Assembly: GCF_024806495.1 (NCBI RefSeq)
Contig: NZ_JANUFF010000004.1
Location: 1 to 64,000, forward strand
From: Chryseobacterium sp. JUb7
Lineage (GTDB): Bacteria > Bacteroidota > Bacteroidia > Flavobacteriales > Weeksellaceae
DNA: 64,000 bases
Direction of reading: 5' to 3'
Part shown: one piece after another, positions 36,567 through 45,383 of the stretch
Position numbering within the stretch: the stretch's first letter is position 1
How the letters are laid out: each line of letters starts with the position of its first letter
Position numbers and translations under genes: made by a program
The notes under the pieces: generated by a model
The model's input: only the letters and a program-made list of their open reading frames with translations
The model's database searches: none
What the model was told of the DNA's origin: nothing

Positions 36567-37625
36567 TTAAGCTAGACTAATTACTTTTTGAGCATTTGAG
36601 CTCTCCATAGCAGCATCTATAATTTTCATATTCTGGATAACCTCTTCCGCAGGTGACGGCAGATAATATCCAAATACAATATGCTCATAGATATTCTGAT
36701 AATAATTCATATAATTTCCCGGCTCGCTTGAGGTAAGTATTCTTTCTGTTTCTGAATTTTCATTTAAATAGTTTAAAATTCCGTCTGTTCCCTTCAAAGG
36801 CTGAGTCCAGTCTTGTCCATAAACAGGAATGGCTCCGGCTACCAGTTCATTTTCTTGATTATCGGTTCTTTCCTGTAAAAAACTTCCTTTATCTCCATGA
36901 ATAACGTAGGCATAGTGTGCCTCTTTACTAAATACCGAAGACTTTAATCGTACCCTCAGATCATTTTCATAAAACAAAATAATTTCAAAGTAATCATTTG
37001 CAAATTCTTTTCCTTTCATTGAAAAAACATCAGCAAACAATTTCTCAGGAAAACCAAAATACTGAACCGCCTGATCTACCAGATGCGCTCCCAAATCATG
37101 AAGAGACCCTGAACCTGTAGCTTCCGGATTTTCTTTATGAGCCTTACCACTTGCTGTTGTACGGAATCTGTCAAAACGGATTTCAGCTTCTTTGATATTG
37201 CCTAGTTTATTTTCATTAATCACTTTTTGAACCTGCAAAAAGTCTCTGTCAAATCTCCTGTTCTGATAAACACTTAAAAAGAGTCCTTTTTCTTCCGCTA
37301 ATTTCACAAGCTCTTCTGCTTCTGAGACATTTACAGTAAAAGGTTTTTCAACAATCACATTTTTACCGGCTTCCAAAGCCATTTTTGTATATTCAAAATG
37401 CGTCTGAACCGGCGTATTCACAACCACCAATTCAATATCCGCATTTTCCAGCATATCTTCTACAGAACAATATATCGTAGCATCCGGATATTTCTCTTTT
37501 GAATCTTCCTTACTTCGTTCTACAACAGCAGACATAAAAAATCCTGGGTGCTCTTTTAAAAATGGAGCGTGAAAAATTTTCCCGCTCATTCCGAAAGCAC
37601 ATAAACCAACTTTTATCAATTGCAT
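36567..37625 (-). CDS. Gfo/Idh/MocA family oxidoreductase
   Basis: 352 residues from ATG 37625 (MQLIKVGLCAFGMSGKIFHA). An upstream in-frame ATG at 37661 is rejected because a -7 box lies between the two. N-terminal Rossmann domain binding NAD(P) (VGLCAFGMSGKIFHAPFL, VVVNTPVQTH), the dimerisation motif VEKPFTVNVSEAEEL containing the EKP catalytic Lys, and DLGAHLVDQAVQYFG. It would oxidise or reduce a sugar or related polyol. Substrate unknown. Confidence 0.9.
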   Translation of the reverse strand: MQLIKVGLCAFGMSGKIFHAPFLKEHPGFFMSAVVERSKEDSKEKYPDATIYCSVEDMLENADIELVVVNTPVQTHFEYTKMALEAGKNVIVEKPFTVNVSEAEELVKLAEEKGLFLSVYQNRRFDRDFLQVQKVINENKLGNIKEAEIRFDRFRTTASGKAHKENPEATGSGSLHDLGAHLVDQAVQYFGFPEKLFADVFSMKGKEFANDYFEIILFYENDLRVRLKSSVFSKEAHYAYVIHGDKGSFLQERTDNQENELVAGAIPVYGQDWTQPLKGTDGILNYLNENSETERILTSSEPGNYMNYYQNIYEHIVFGYYLPSPAEEVIQNMKIIDAAMESSNAQKVISLA

Positions 37626-37639
37626 AATTTTATTTTTAA

Positions 37640-37647
37640 CAAATATA
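37640..37647 (-). promoter_or_regulatory. -7 box of the Gfo/Idh/MocA gene
   Basis: TATATTTG on the minus strand, 14 bases before the ATG at 37625. It places the upstream ATG (37661) outside the transcript. Confidence 0.5.
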
Positions 37648-37762
37648 TTTATAAAAAACATTTTAAAGAACAGTCTACCATATTAATAGACATAATTCAT
37701 TATCTTTTGAATAATATGATAAATATCAGAATTTTATTTTTATTAATTCTAAATTACAAGCT

Positions 37763-37770
37763 TACATTTG
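37763..37770 (+). promoter_or_regulatory. -7 box of the siderophore receptor gene
   Basis: TACATTTG, exact consensus, 36 nt before ATG 37807. No clear Fur-box palindrome was recognised around it, though iron control is expected from the gene product. Confidence 0.45.
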
Positions 37771-37806
37771 CGCCTTATTTAAATCCACTCTAAATAAAGG
37801 TAAAAA

Positions 37807-40089
37807 ATGAAAAAACAGCTAGTTACTTTAGGGTTATTGTTCACTGCAATATCCTTCACCGCACAAATGAAAAACACTGAGACTGATACCATCAGAACTC
37901 AAACCATTGAAGATGTCAATCTTCACAAAACCGGAAATCCAAACAAAGCAAAACCGTTCTCTACAAAATCTAACCTTACGGTTATGGAAACGCCGCAGCC
38001 TATTGCCATTGTCACACATGAAGTGATTGAGCAGCAACAGGCCAAGCAATTGAGTGATGTCCTACAGAACGTAAACGGTATTTACCTTACATCTTCCAGA
38101 GGAAACTCTCAGGATAGTTTTGGAGGTCGAGGATTTATTTTAGGAAATGATAATATTTTCAAAAATGGATCAAGAATCAACAGTGGTGTTTTCCCTGAAG
38201 TAAGCGGATTGGAAAGAGTGGAAGTTTTAAAAGGAGCCAACGCCATGCTATATGGAAATACTGCTGCCGGAGGTGTCATCAATATGATTACAAAAAAACC
38301 TAAGTTTAATTTCGGTGGAAATATAGGGTTAAATGCTGGAAGCTGGAATTCATATAAGCCCACGGTAGATATATACGGACCTCTTTCTAAAAATATTGCA
38401 TTCCGAGTAAATGGTGCTTATGAATATGCAGAAAGTTTCCGAGATGTGGTACAGTCGGAAAAGTATTATTTCAATCCTTCGTTTTTATTTAATCTGAGCC
38501 CAAAATCTCAATTAATTGTAGAGGCAGATTATCTTAAAAATGATTTTACACCAGATTTTGGGATTGGGTCTATTACCAAACAAGATGGATTAACTTATGA
38601 ATTAAATAATTTGTTGCCTAGAAATGCATTTTTAGGAACAGATTGGCAATATCAGAATATAGAACAAGTTTCAACAAATGTTACTTTTAATCATCAGTTT
38701 AATGAAAAATGGTCTTTAAATTCTACGGCATCATACCAAAACTATACTAAAGACTATTTTTCTACAGAAAGAGTTCAATGGGGATACGCCAGTAACAGAT
38801 TATCATGGAAAAGACCTTTAAACAGAACGTATAACGAACAAAACTATACTTCTGCACAAATAAACTTAAATGGCGAATTTAATACCGGAAAAATTAATCA
38901 CAAAGTATTAATTGGAGCTGATGCGGATTACAGCGCTGCAGATTCTTATACTTATTATAACCCTACGAATAATCTGCCTTACGGAAACAGTTATTTATAT
39001 GGAACAAATGGAAACAGCAATGGAATTCTTTATCTAGACGATCCATCAAGTTGGGCAAGCGGAGCAATACCAGAATCTACAAGATTAGAAAAAAACCGTA
39101 TTAATACAAGAAGAATAGGTGTGTATGCACAAGATTTCATTAGTCTTACTAAAGAATTCAAAGTAATAGCCGGATTGCGTTGGTCATACATCGAAAATAT
39201 GCCAACCATAAACACTAAGTTTAAAACAACTAAAAGTGGCGTTGTTTTACCAAATTCAACAACTGGTAAAGGCTTAGTAGATAATACATCATCGTCGGAT
39301 CAGTCCATTTCACCAAAAGTAGGTTTGATATATGCTCCAAATGATAATTTATCTGTTTTTGCTACTTACACAAATTCTTTCGTTGCCAACACGGGCAGAT
39401 TAAGAAATGATGAAGCATTAACTCCAACAAATATTGATCAATATGAAGTGGGCGCTAAGAAAAATCTTTGGAACAATGCATTAGCAATCAATCTTACAGT
39501 TTATCAAATCTTATATAGAAATTACTACCAGGTAGCATTAAATGATGCGGGGCAGCAATTAGATCCAAATGGCTTAATTAAAGATTTTGCCGGAAAAATG
39601 AGAAGCCGTGGCGTAGAATTAGATATCACGGGAAACCCAACTGAAAATCTATCGATAATAGGAGGAGTTTCATATAATAACTCTGTATATCTGGATACGC
39701 CGGAAGCCTTCGGATATGTGGAGAATCAAAGATTGGTAAGAACTCCTGCTACAACAGCAAGTGCATCTGTTTTCTATAAATTTACCAATTATGTAAAAGG
39801 TCTTAAAATTGGTGCGGGTATCTATTATATTGGAGACAGAATTGCAGGGTGGAATGATACAAAAACCGGGAGTAATAGCTTAGCTTCAAGAAATGGTGTA
39901 AGTAGAATGTTTGATTTAAAGGATTACACAACTGTTTCTCTTTCTTTAGGCTACGAATGGAAGAAATTCATGATTCAGGGAAAGGTTGGGAATTTATTTG
40001 ATGTTGTTAATTACAATGTTCATGAAAACTATTCTGTAAACCCGATTACACCTAGAAACTACTATTTCACATTAACTTATAAACTGTAA
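37807..40089 (+). CDS. TonB-dependent siderophore receptor
   Basis: 760 residues, signal peptide MKKQLVTLGLLFTAISFTAQ. Plug domain about 50-190 (VMETPQPIAIVTHEVIEQQQ, QLSDVLQNVNGIYLTSSRG, RVEVLKGANAMLYGNTAAGG, VINMITKKP) and a 22-strand barrel ending NYYFTLTYKL. These wordings match siderophore (ferrichrome/FoxA-like) receptors rather than the SusC group; no SusD partner follows. It takes up ferric siderophores across the outer membrane, powered by TonB. It is followed by a terminator hairpin and a small PepSY protein. Confidence 0.92.
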   Translation: MKKQLVTLGLLFTAISFTAQMKNTETDTIRTQTIEDVNLHKTGNPNKAKPFSTKSNLTVMETPQPIAIVTHEVIEQQQAKQLSDVLQNVNGIYLTSSRGNSQDSFGGRGFILGNDNIFKNGSRINSGVFPEVSGLERVEVLKGANAMLYGNTAAGGVINMITKKPKFNFGGNIGLNAGSWNSYKPTVDIYGPLSKNIAFRVNGAYEYAESFRDVVQSEKYYFNPSFLFNLSPKSQLIVEADYLKNDFTPDFGIGSITKQDGLTYELNNLLPRNAFLGTDWQYQNIEQVSTNVTFNHQFNEKWSLNSTASYQNYTKDYFSTERVQWGYASNRLSWKRPLNRTYNEQNYTSAQINLNGEFNTGKINHKVLIGADADYSAADSYTYYNPTNNLPYGNSYLYGTNGNSNGILYLDDPSSWASGAIPESTRLEKNRINTRRIGVYAQDFISLTKEFKVIAGLRWSYIENMPTINTKFKTTKSGVVLPNSTTGKGLVDNTSSSDQSISPKVGLIYAPNDNLSVFATYTNSFVANTGRLRNDEALTPTNIDQYEVGAKKNLWNNALAINLTVYQILYRNYYQVALNDAGQQLDPNGLIKDFAGKMRSRGVELDITGNPTENLSIIGGVSYNNSVYLDTPEAFGYVENQRLVRTPATTASASVFYKFTNYVKGLKIGAGIYYIGDRIAGWNDTKTGSNSLASRNGVSRMFDLKDYTTVSLSLGYEWKKFMIQGKVGNLFDVVNYNVHENYSVNPITPRNYYFTLTYKL

Positions 40090-40119
40090 TATTTTATACA
40101 GATAATAATTTCTTTATAT

Positions 40120-40154
40120 AAAGTGGAAGTTGCAAATTTGCAGTTTCCACTTTT
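40120..40154 (+). terminator. 34-bp palindromic terminator
   Basis: AAAGTGGAAGTTGCAAAT pairs with TTGCAGTTTCCACTTT around the centre; only two positions are wobble pairs. A T-run follows. It separates the receptor gene from the small PepSY gene, and a GTG start at 40123 proposed for that gene would lie inside it. Confidence 0.8.
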
Positions 40155-40182
40155 GAATTTTAAAATAACAAACTTTTTAGAT

Positions 40183-40698
40183 ATGGATAAGATTAAGGAT
40201 ACAAGGAGTTTTATGAGAATCACACACCGTTATCTGGGCTATTTTCTGGCAGGAATTATGGCTGTTTATGCTCTAAGCGGCGTACTGTTAATTTACAGAG
40301 ATACGGATTTCCTTAAAAAAGAAAAAAAATACGACAAAATCATTGCTAAAGAACTCAATGAAAAAGAACTCGGAAAAGAATTAAAAATTAAAAACCTTGA
40401 GGTTGAAAAAACCGAAGGCGCTCTTCTTACCTTTAAACAGGGAACTTACAATGCATCAACCGGACAAGCTCAATACAGCAAGAAAGAACTTCCCTTTGTA
40501 TTGGATAAAATGACAAAACTTCATAAATCACAGTCAAAGGACAAATTGTCACCTATTAATGCCTTCTTTGGCATATCACTCTTCTTCTTTGTCATATCAA
40601 GTTTTTGGATGTTTAACCCAAAATCAAAAATCTTTAAAAGAGGAATAATTTTCACTACTGTTGGGATTATTGTTTCTATTATTTTGCTATTTTTATGA
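40183..40698 (+). CDS. Small PepSY-associated membrane protein
   Basis: 171 residues from ATG 40183 (MDKIKDTRSFMRITHRYLGY). An upstream GTG is inside the terminator. First helix HRYLGYFLAGIMAVYALSGVLLIYRDT, a periplasmic domain, then two C-terminal helices (NAFFGISLFFFVISSFWM and GIIFTTVGIIVSIILLFL). This is the short form of the PepSY transmembrane family often found after siderophore receptors, thought to help ferric-siderophore reduction or use; the long form's full set of helices is absent. Confidence 0.75.
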   Translation: MDKIKDTRSFMRITHRYLGYFLAGIMAVYALSGVLLIYRDTDFLKKEKKYDKIIAKELNEKELGKELKIKNLEVEKTEGALLTFKQGTYNASTGQAQYSKKELPFVLDKMTKLHKSQSKDKLSPINAFFGISLFFFVISSFWMFNPKSKIFKRGIIFTTVGIIVSIILLFL

Positions 40699-40862
40699 TA
40701 TTATATTTTTTTTAATTAAAATGTTAAAATAACCGAATATTAATTTTGTATAAATTAACATTAATTGTGAGAAATTAGCTAAAATAAAGTATTCTGGCAT
40801 ATTTATTGTTTTTACCCTACTTTAACAAATGATAAACAATTAATTAATAAAATAATTAAATT

Positions 40863-41453
40863 ATGAAAAAACTAATTTTAACAGGAATACTAGCAGTCGC
40901 TGGTTTAGCAACAACTGCGAACGCTCAAATTCAAAAAGGCAACTGGCTTGTAGGAAGTAGCTTATTGACTAGTAACTTCGGATTAAATACAGGCGGTGGA
41001 TATAGTATAGCATTACAACCAAAAGGAGCTTATTTTATTAAAGATAATGTAGCTGTTGGGGGATACGTAAATTTAGGTATTAGTAAAGTTACCAACGGAA
41101 GCCCTACAGATTTCACATATGGAGTTGGAGGTTTAGGACGTTATTATCTATCTCCGGGTGAGAAGGGTGTTGATAACTTGTTAAACCACGGACGTTGGTT
41201 CGTTGAAGGTAACTTAGGTATAGGAGGTAGATCTGTAGAAGGAGGTAACTCTACAACAGGTTTAGATTTCGGTGTTGGTCCTGGTTATTCTTACTTTATT
41301 ACTCCAAACATTGGTTTAGAAGGTTTAGTAAAATATCAAGGTCAATCTGGATTCGGTAGCGAAGGATTAAATTCAAACATTACTTTCAATGTAGGATTTA
41401 GTATTTATTTGCCAACTTCAAAGGCTAAGCAAGTTGTTAATGATGTAAAGTAA
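40863..41453 (+). CDS. Small outer-membrane beta-barrel protein
   Basis: 196 residues, signal peptide MKKLILTGILAVAGLATTANAQ. The mature chain alternates glycine/aromatic strands (GNWLVGSSLLTSNFGL, VAVGGYVNLGISK, GLDFGVGPGYSYFI) with short turns, like eight-stranded OmpA/OmpW-type barrels. No peptidoglycan-binding domain. A perfect palindromic terminator follows. Confidence 0.8.
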   Translation: MKKLILTGILAVAGLATTANAQIQKGNWLVGSSLLTSNFGLNTGGGYSIALQPKGAYFIKDNVAVGGYVNLGISKVTNGSPTDFTYGVGGLGRYYLSPGEKGVDNLLNHGRWFVEGNLGIGGRSVEGGNSTTGLDFGVGPGYSYFITPNIGLEGLVKYQGQSGFGSEGLNSNITFNVGFSIYLPTSKAKQVVNDVK

Positions 41454-41489
41454 TCAATCACTTCACATATACATACACTAGTATAAATT

Positions 41490-41523
41490 GAAATCGCCTC
41501 GAAAAATTTTCGAGGCGATTTTC
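41490..41523. terminator. Perfect palindromic terminator
   Basis: AAATCGCCTCGAAAA and TTTTCGAGGCGATTT, a perfect 15-pair stem, followed by TTC and T-rich sequence. Serves the barrel gene and possibly the convergent peroxiredoxin gene. Confidence 0.9.
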
Positions 41524-41560
41524 TTACAAATTAAAACTAAACTATAAAAAATCAAATAAA

Positions 41561-42196
41561 TCATGTATTAGGTTGAGGCGTATATCTTAGATACGGCTTT
41601 ATTTCTGTAACACCTTTTGGAAATATTTTTCTGGCATCTTCCGTAGAAATCGTCGGAGGCACGATAACATCTTCTCCGTCTTTCCAGTTGACAGGTGTTG
41701 CAATTTTATGAGAATCAACAAGCTGAAGAGAATCCAGGACTCTCAGAATTTCATTGAAATTTCTTCCTGTTGATGCAGGATAGGTTATAATCAATCTTAC
41801 TTTCTTTTGCGGATCTATAATCAATAAAGAACGAACCGTTGCTGTAGCAGAAGCGTTCGGGTGAATAAAATCATATAATTCAGAAACTTTTCTTTCTTTA
41901 TCTGCAATGATTGGAAATTGCACATCTGTATTTTGAGTTTCGTTAATATCTTTAATCCAATTCTGATGATCTTCTACTCCATCCACACTTAGTGCAATCA
42001 CTTTCGTTCCTCTTTTATCGAATTCTGATTTCAATTTTGAAGTATAACCTAGCTCTGTAGTGCAAACCGGTGTATAATCGGCAGGGTGCGAAAACAGAAT
42101 CCCCCAAGAATCTCCTAAATAATTATAAAAATCAATATCACCCAAAGATGATTCGGCTTGAAAGTTTGGTGCTGTGTCCCCAAGTTTAATTGACAT
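41561..42196 (-). CDS. 1-Cys peroxiredoxin (Prx6 type)
   Basis: 211 residues. Peroxidatic Cys45 in PADYTPVCTTELG; it is the only cysteine in the protein, so it has no resolving Cys and must be recycled by an external thiol. Length and the C-terminal extension (VNWKDGEDVIVPPTISTEDA) fit the Prx6 subgroup. It reduces hydrogen peroxide or lipid peroxides in the cytoplasm. The promoter is overlapped by a palindrome (42213-42233), so it is probably regulated. Confidence 0.92.
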   Translation of the reverse strand: MSIKLGDTAPNFQAESSLGDIDFYNYLGDSWGILFSHPADYTPVCTTELGYTSKLKSEFDKRGTKVIALSVDGVEDHQNWIKDINETQNTDVQFPIIADKERKVSELYDFIHPNASATATVRSLLIIDPQKKVRLIITYPASTGRNFNEILRVLDSLQLVDSHKIATPVNWKDGEDVIVPPTISTEDARKIFPKGVTEIKPYLRYTPQPNT

Positions 42197-42212
42197 AATA
42201 TTTTGCTTTATT

Positions 42213-42248
42213 AGTCTACAAATTTAGTAGACTTTTTGAGACTGGCAA
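42213..42248 (-). promoter_or_regulatory. Promoter with overlapping palindrome (candidate operator)
   Basis: The minus-strand promoter has TTG at 42248-42246 and TAAATTTG at 42226-42219, spacer 19 nt. Inverted arms AGTCTAC (42213-42219) and GTAGACT (42227-42233), separated by seven bases, enclose the -7 box. A protein bound here would block RNA polymerase. The regulator is unknown; a peroxide sensor is a reasonable guess because the gene is a peroxiredoxin. Confidence 0.6.
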
Positions 42249-42295
42249 AATTTTTGTTTAAATTTTTTTATATTTAATTAAAATAATTTTAGTTC

Positions 42296-43177
42296 ATGCA
42301 AAAAAATGGTTTAAGCTACATCGATGTTGTCTATAGGGTTCTTGAAAGTTGGTATGTGAAATTTGCAGAACTTACTCCCAAATTAATTGTTGGAGTTTTA
42401 GTTTTTTCGTTTTTCCTGATCTCAAGTAAATATTTAAGTCAGTTCTCCGTTAAGGTTTTTCACAAACTATTTCCCAAGAGTAAAAAAGAAAGCTCACTGG
42501 TAACATTAATCAGTATTTTCCGATTTGTAATTATGCTGATGGGAACTTTCATTGCACTGGAAATTATGGGATTCAGTGGTTTTCTTTGGAAGTTTATCGG
42601 AAGTTTAGGGGTTGCCGGGGTGATTGCCGGGGTTGCCCTGAAAGATTTAGTTTCAAGTATATTTTCGGGTATGCTGATCGGTATTGATAAAGCTTTTAAG
42701 GTCGGAGATTATATCACTATTGGAACCCATTCGGGAACAGTACAGGAAATTGGTTTTTTAACGACAAAAATTATTACTGACGATGGAAAGAAGGCTTACA
42801 TTCCCAATCAGGTGGTTTTTAATGCTCCTTTTTATAACATAACGGCTTCCCCGCAGCGAAGAATTATTTTAAATTTTGAAATTCCAGCCGATGAAGATAT
42901 CAACAAAGCTCAGATAGGTATTTTAGATGTTATTAAGAATCTGGAAAATGTAGATAAATTAGATACTGCAGAAGTTATTCTCACTGATTTAAAGCAAGGG
43001 GTCTTCAGCCTTCAGACAAAATTCTGGATGAATGTCGGCGCCAATATGCTTCAGCTGAAAAGTGAGGCTTTAATGAAAATTAAAGAACGTCTCGATACAG
43101 ATCATATTCAGCTGGTCACGCCTACAAGTATTAATATTACGAATGGAGAAAGTCTTATCAACGAAAACCATGACTAA
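42296..43177 (+). CDS. MscS-type mechanosensitive channel
   Basis: 293 residues. Two to three membrane helices in the first 125 residues, the pore-lining Gly/Ala-rich helix LGVAGVIAGVALKDLVSSIFSG, and the beta domain with FKVGDYITIGTHSGTVQEIG and VFNAPFYNITASPQRR. It opens under membrane tension to release osmolytes on hypo-osmotic shock. Length near that of E. coli MscS (286). It diverges from the peroxiredoxin gene. Confidence 0.93.
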   Translation: MQKNGLSYIDVVYRVLESWYVKFAELTPKLIVGVLVFSFFLISSKYLSQFSVKVFHKLFPKSKKESSLVTLISIFRFVIMLMGTFIALEIMGFSGFLWKFIGSLGVAGVIAGVALKDLVSSIFSGMLIGIDKAFKVGDYITIGTHSGTVQEIGFLTTKIITDDGKKAYIPNQVVFNAPFYNITASPQRRIILNFEIPADEDINKAQIGILDVIKNLENVDKLDTAEVILTDLKQGVFSLQTKFWMNVGANMLQLKSEALMKIKERLDTDHIQLVTPTSINITNGESLINENHD

Positions 43178-43185
43178 CACTAATT

Positions 43186-43215
43186 AAACCGCTTTATAAG
43201 GGCGGTTTGTTTTTA
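43186..43215 (+). terminator. Terminator of the mscS-type gene
   Basis: AAACCGC and GCGGTTT with a nine-base loop, followed by GTTTTTA. Confidence 0.7.
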
Positions 43216-43230
43216 TGTAAATTAAAAAAA

Positions 43231-43728
43231 TTATTTCTTCTGATTTTGCTTTAATTGAATACTATCTTTTAATAATCTTTTCGCAGTCTGTTTATCTTCC
43301 CGGATTACAGCTTCTCCAATCACATAATTTTTATTTTGAGCTGTATCCAACTCTATGTCTTCGATGACTGTCTCCTCTGTTGTAATACAAACTTCATCTT
43401 TGGATTTTGAGCAGCCCGTCCAAAACAAAAGCACTGAAAAAACCGTTAATGCTATTTTATTACTCTGGAGATTTGAAGGGATATATTTAAAAAAATACCT
43501 CTTAATCTGCTCAGACATATTAACACGATTGGTTAATTGATGACTATAATATCTTCCACAAATATTTTCCTCCTTTCTTTCAGCGAAAATACTTTTAATT
43601 TCGTCCTTATTCTTTTGTGTAAAATCAATCACACATTTATTGCATACAGAGCAGAACCTTCCTTTTTCCTGAAAAGACATGGATTCCCAATTTTCTGAAC
43701 ATGGATTCGGAATATATAATTTTTCCAT
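43231..43728 (-). CDS. Cys-rich N-domain single-span protein
   Basis: 165 residues. N-terminal PCSENWESM and GRFCSVCNKCVIDFTQKNKDEI form a small cysteine domain (CxxCxxxVxDF) common in Flavobacteriia at the front of membrane-anchored proteins with TonB or regulatory-like domains. A helix near 92-105 (IALTVFSVLLFWTG) is followed by a short charged tail. The part normally carrying a functional C-terminal domain is missing or very short. The helix ends FWTGCSK, so a lipoprotein-like Cys is present, but too far in for a signal peptide. Confidence 0.55.
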   Translation of the reverse strand: MEKLYIPNPCSENWESMSFQEKGRFCSVCNKCVIDFTQKNKDEIKSIFAERKEENICGRYYSHQLTNRVNMSEQIKRYFFKYIPSNLQSNKIALTVFSVLLFWTGCSKSKDEVCITTEETVIEDIELDTAQNKNYVIGEAVIREDKQTAKRLLKDSIQLKQNQKK

Positions 43729-43753
43729 TAAGCATTATTTAATTCCAAAAAAG

Positions 43754-43787
43754 AAAAAACCGTTCCAAAAATGAAACGGTTTTTTTT
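43754..43787 (-). terminator. Terminator of sucC
   Basis: AAAAAACCGTTCCA and TGAAACGGTTTTTT around a short A-loop; on the minus strand the stem ends in a T-run. Sits 17 nt after the sucC stop and upstream of the Cys-rich gene. Confidence 0.8.
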
Positions 43788-43803
43788 ATATAAAAATTTT
43801 AGA

Positions 43804-44994
43804 CTAAGCTAAAACTTCTTTTACTTTGTTTGCAGCTTCTTCTAAAGTAATTGCAGAATGTACAGGAAGACCTGAATCATCAATTAATTGTTTAGCTTCA
43901 ACAGCATTAGTTCCCTGTAATCTTACGATCAATGGAACAGGAAGGCTTCCCATAGCTTTATAAGCATCTACAACCCCTTGAGCAACTCTGTCACATCTTA
44001 CGATACCTCCGAAGATATTGATCAAAATAGCTTTTACGTTTGGATCTCTCAAGATGATTCCGAAAGCAGTCTGTACTCTCTGAGCATCAGCAGTTCCACC
44101 TACGTCTAGGAAGTTTGCAGGGTTACCACCAGATAATTTGATGATATCCATAGTTGCCATTGCAAGACCAGCTCCGTTTACCATACAAGCAACGTTACCG
44201 TCTAGTTTCACGAAGTTAAGACCAGCTTCACCAGCTTCAACATCGATAGGATCTTCTTCTCTTGTATCTCTAAGCGCTTCAAGATCTTTGTGACGGAACA
44301 ATGAGTTACCATCTAAAGTTACTTTAGCATCTACCGCGATAATTTTGTTATCCGAAGTTTTCAACACAGGGTTGATTTCGAAAAGAGAAGCATCAATTCC
44401 TGTATAAGCATTGTATAAAGAAGAGATGAATTTTACGAATTCTTTGAAAGCATTCCCTTCAAGACCTAAATTGAAAGCAATTTTTCTAGCCTGGAATCCC
44501 TGAAGACCCAAAGCAGGATCAATCAATTCATTGTGGATCAAATGAGGTGTTACTTCAGCAACGTGCTCAATATCCATACCCCCTTCAGTAGAATATACGA
44601 TTGTATTTTTACCTTCAGCTCTGTCTAAAAGAATAGAAACATAAAATTCTTTAGTTTCAGATTCACCTGGATAATACACATCTTCTGCAACCAAAACAGA
44701 ATGTACTTTTTTACCTTCTGCAGAAGTTTGTGGAGTTACCAACTGCATTCCGATAATGTTCTGAGCGTTTTCTTTAAGCTTATCCATGTTTGGAGAGAAC
44801 TTAACACCACCACCTTTACCACGACCACCTGCGTGAATTTGAGCTTTTACAACCCAAGCCTGAGCTCCGGTTTCAGCAGTCAATTTTTCAGCAGCAGCTA
44901 CAGCTTCGTCAACATTATTAGCTACAAAACCACGTTGGATTGCTACTCCGTACTTTGATAAAATCTCTTTTGATTGATACTCGTGAAGATTCAT
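43804..44994 (-). CDS. sucC: Succinyl-CoA synthetase beta subunit
   Basis: 396 residues. ADP-forming succinyl-CoA ligase of the TCA cycle. ATP-grasp N-terminal domain (MNLHEYQSKEILSKYGV, HAGGRGKGGGVKFS) and CoA-ligase C-terminal domain (FLDVGGTADAQRV, INIFGGIVRCDRVAQGVV). The partner alpha subunit (sucD) is not adjacent, so it must be encoded elsewhere. Monocistronic, with promoter box at 45033 and its own terminator. Confidence 0.96.
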   Translation of the reverse strand: MNLHEYQSKEILSKYGVAIQRGFVANNVDEAVAAAEKLTAETGAQAWVVKAQIHAGGRGKGGGVKFSPNMDKLKENAQNIIGMQLVTPQTSAEGKKVHSVLVAEDVYYPGESETKEFYVSILLDRAEGKNTIVYSTEGGMDIEHVAEVTPHLIHNELIDPALGLQGFQARKIAFNLGLEGNAFKEFVKFISSLYNAYTGIDASLFEINPVLKTSDNKIIAVDAKVTLDGNSLFRHKDLEALRDTREEDPIDVEAGEAGLNFVKLDGNVACMVNGAGLAMATMDIIKLSGGNPANFLDVGGTADAQRVQTAFGIILRDPNVKAILINIFGGIVRCDRVAQGVVDAYKAMGSLPVPLIVRLQGTNAVEAKQLIDDSGLPVHSAITLEEAANKVKEVLA

Positions 44995-45032
44995 ATTATT
45001 TTTATTATTTTATTTTAAAATTTAAAGGTTGA

Positions 45033-45040
45033 CAAATTTA
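45033..45040 (-). promoter_or_regulatory. -7 box of sucC
   Basis: TAAATTTG on the minus strand, 38 nt before the ATG at 44994. Confidence 0.5.
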
Positions 45041-45383
45041 CTAAAAATGAACAAGGTTAAAAAGAAAATTATAGAACTTTTAACGCATTCATTAAGTTTA
45101 ATGTTAATCTTATTCGGATTGAACCTGCCAGAGATAAGAATAATGCCGTAAAGATGGTAAAAAACCCTGAACAACATCTTATATTCTAATCACATTTTAA
45201 TAGCATTCTAATTCTAGATAAGAATAATCCCCGATCTCATATTTTATCTTTGTTCCACCGAAAAAATAAGGATCTTTTCAGAATTTCCAGCAATTCAAAG
45301 GTCATCCAAATCGGTTTTCACACATACCATTCACAAAATAGCGACGAAGTATTTAAAAACATTTAAACTTACAACATAAGAAA
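45041..45383 (+). other. Upstream region of the export operon with direct repeats
   Basis: No gene. The 13-mer AGATAAGAATAAT occurs at 45132-45144 and again at 45216-45228, both followed by a CC-containing segment. An exact -7 box TATCTTTG lies at 45245-45252, 17 nt after the second copy, and would give a leader of about 125 nt for the ATG at 45384. The repeats are therefore well placed for a regulator of the export operon, but this is inference. Confidence 0.45.

Noticed and set aside
37626..37661. Upstream ATG of the Gfo/Idh/MocA gene
   Set aside because: An exact -7 box (37640-37647) lies between the two ATGs, and homologues start MQLIKxGLCAFG.
40123..40182. GTG start that would add 20 residues to the small PepSY protein
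   Set aside because: The added part is the 34-bp terminator palindrome; ATG 40183 fits the family N-terminus.
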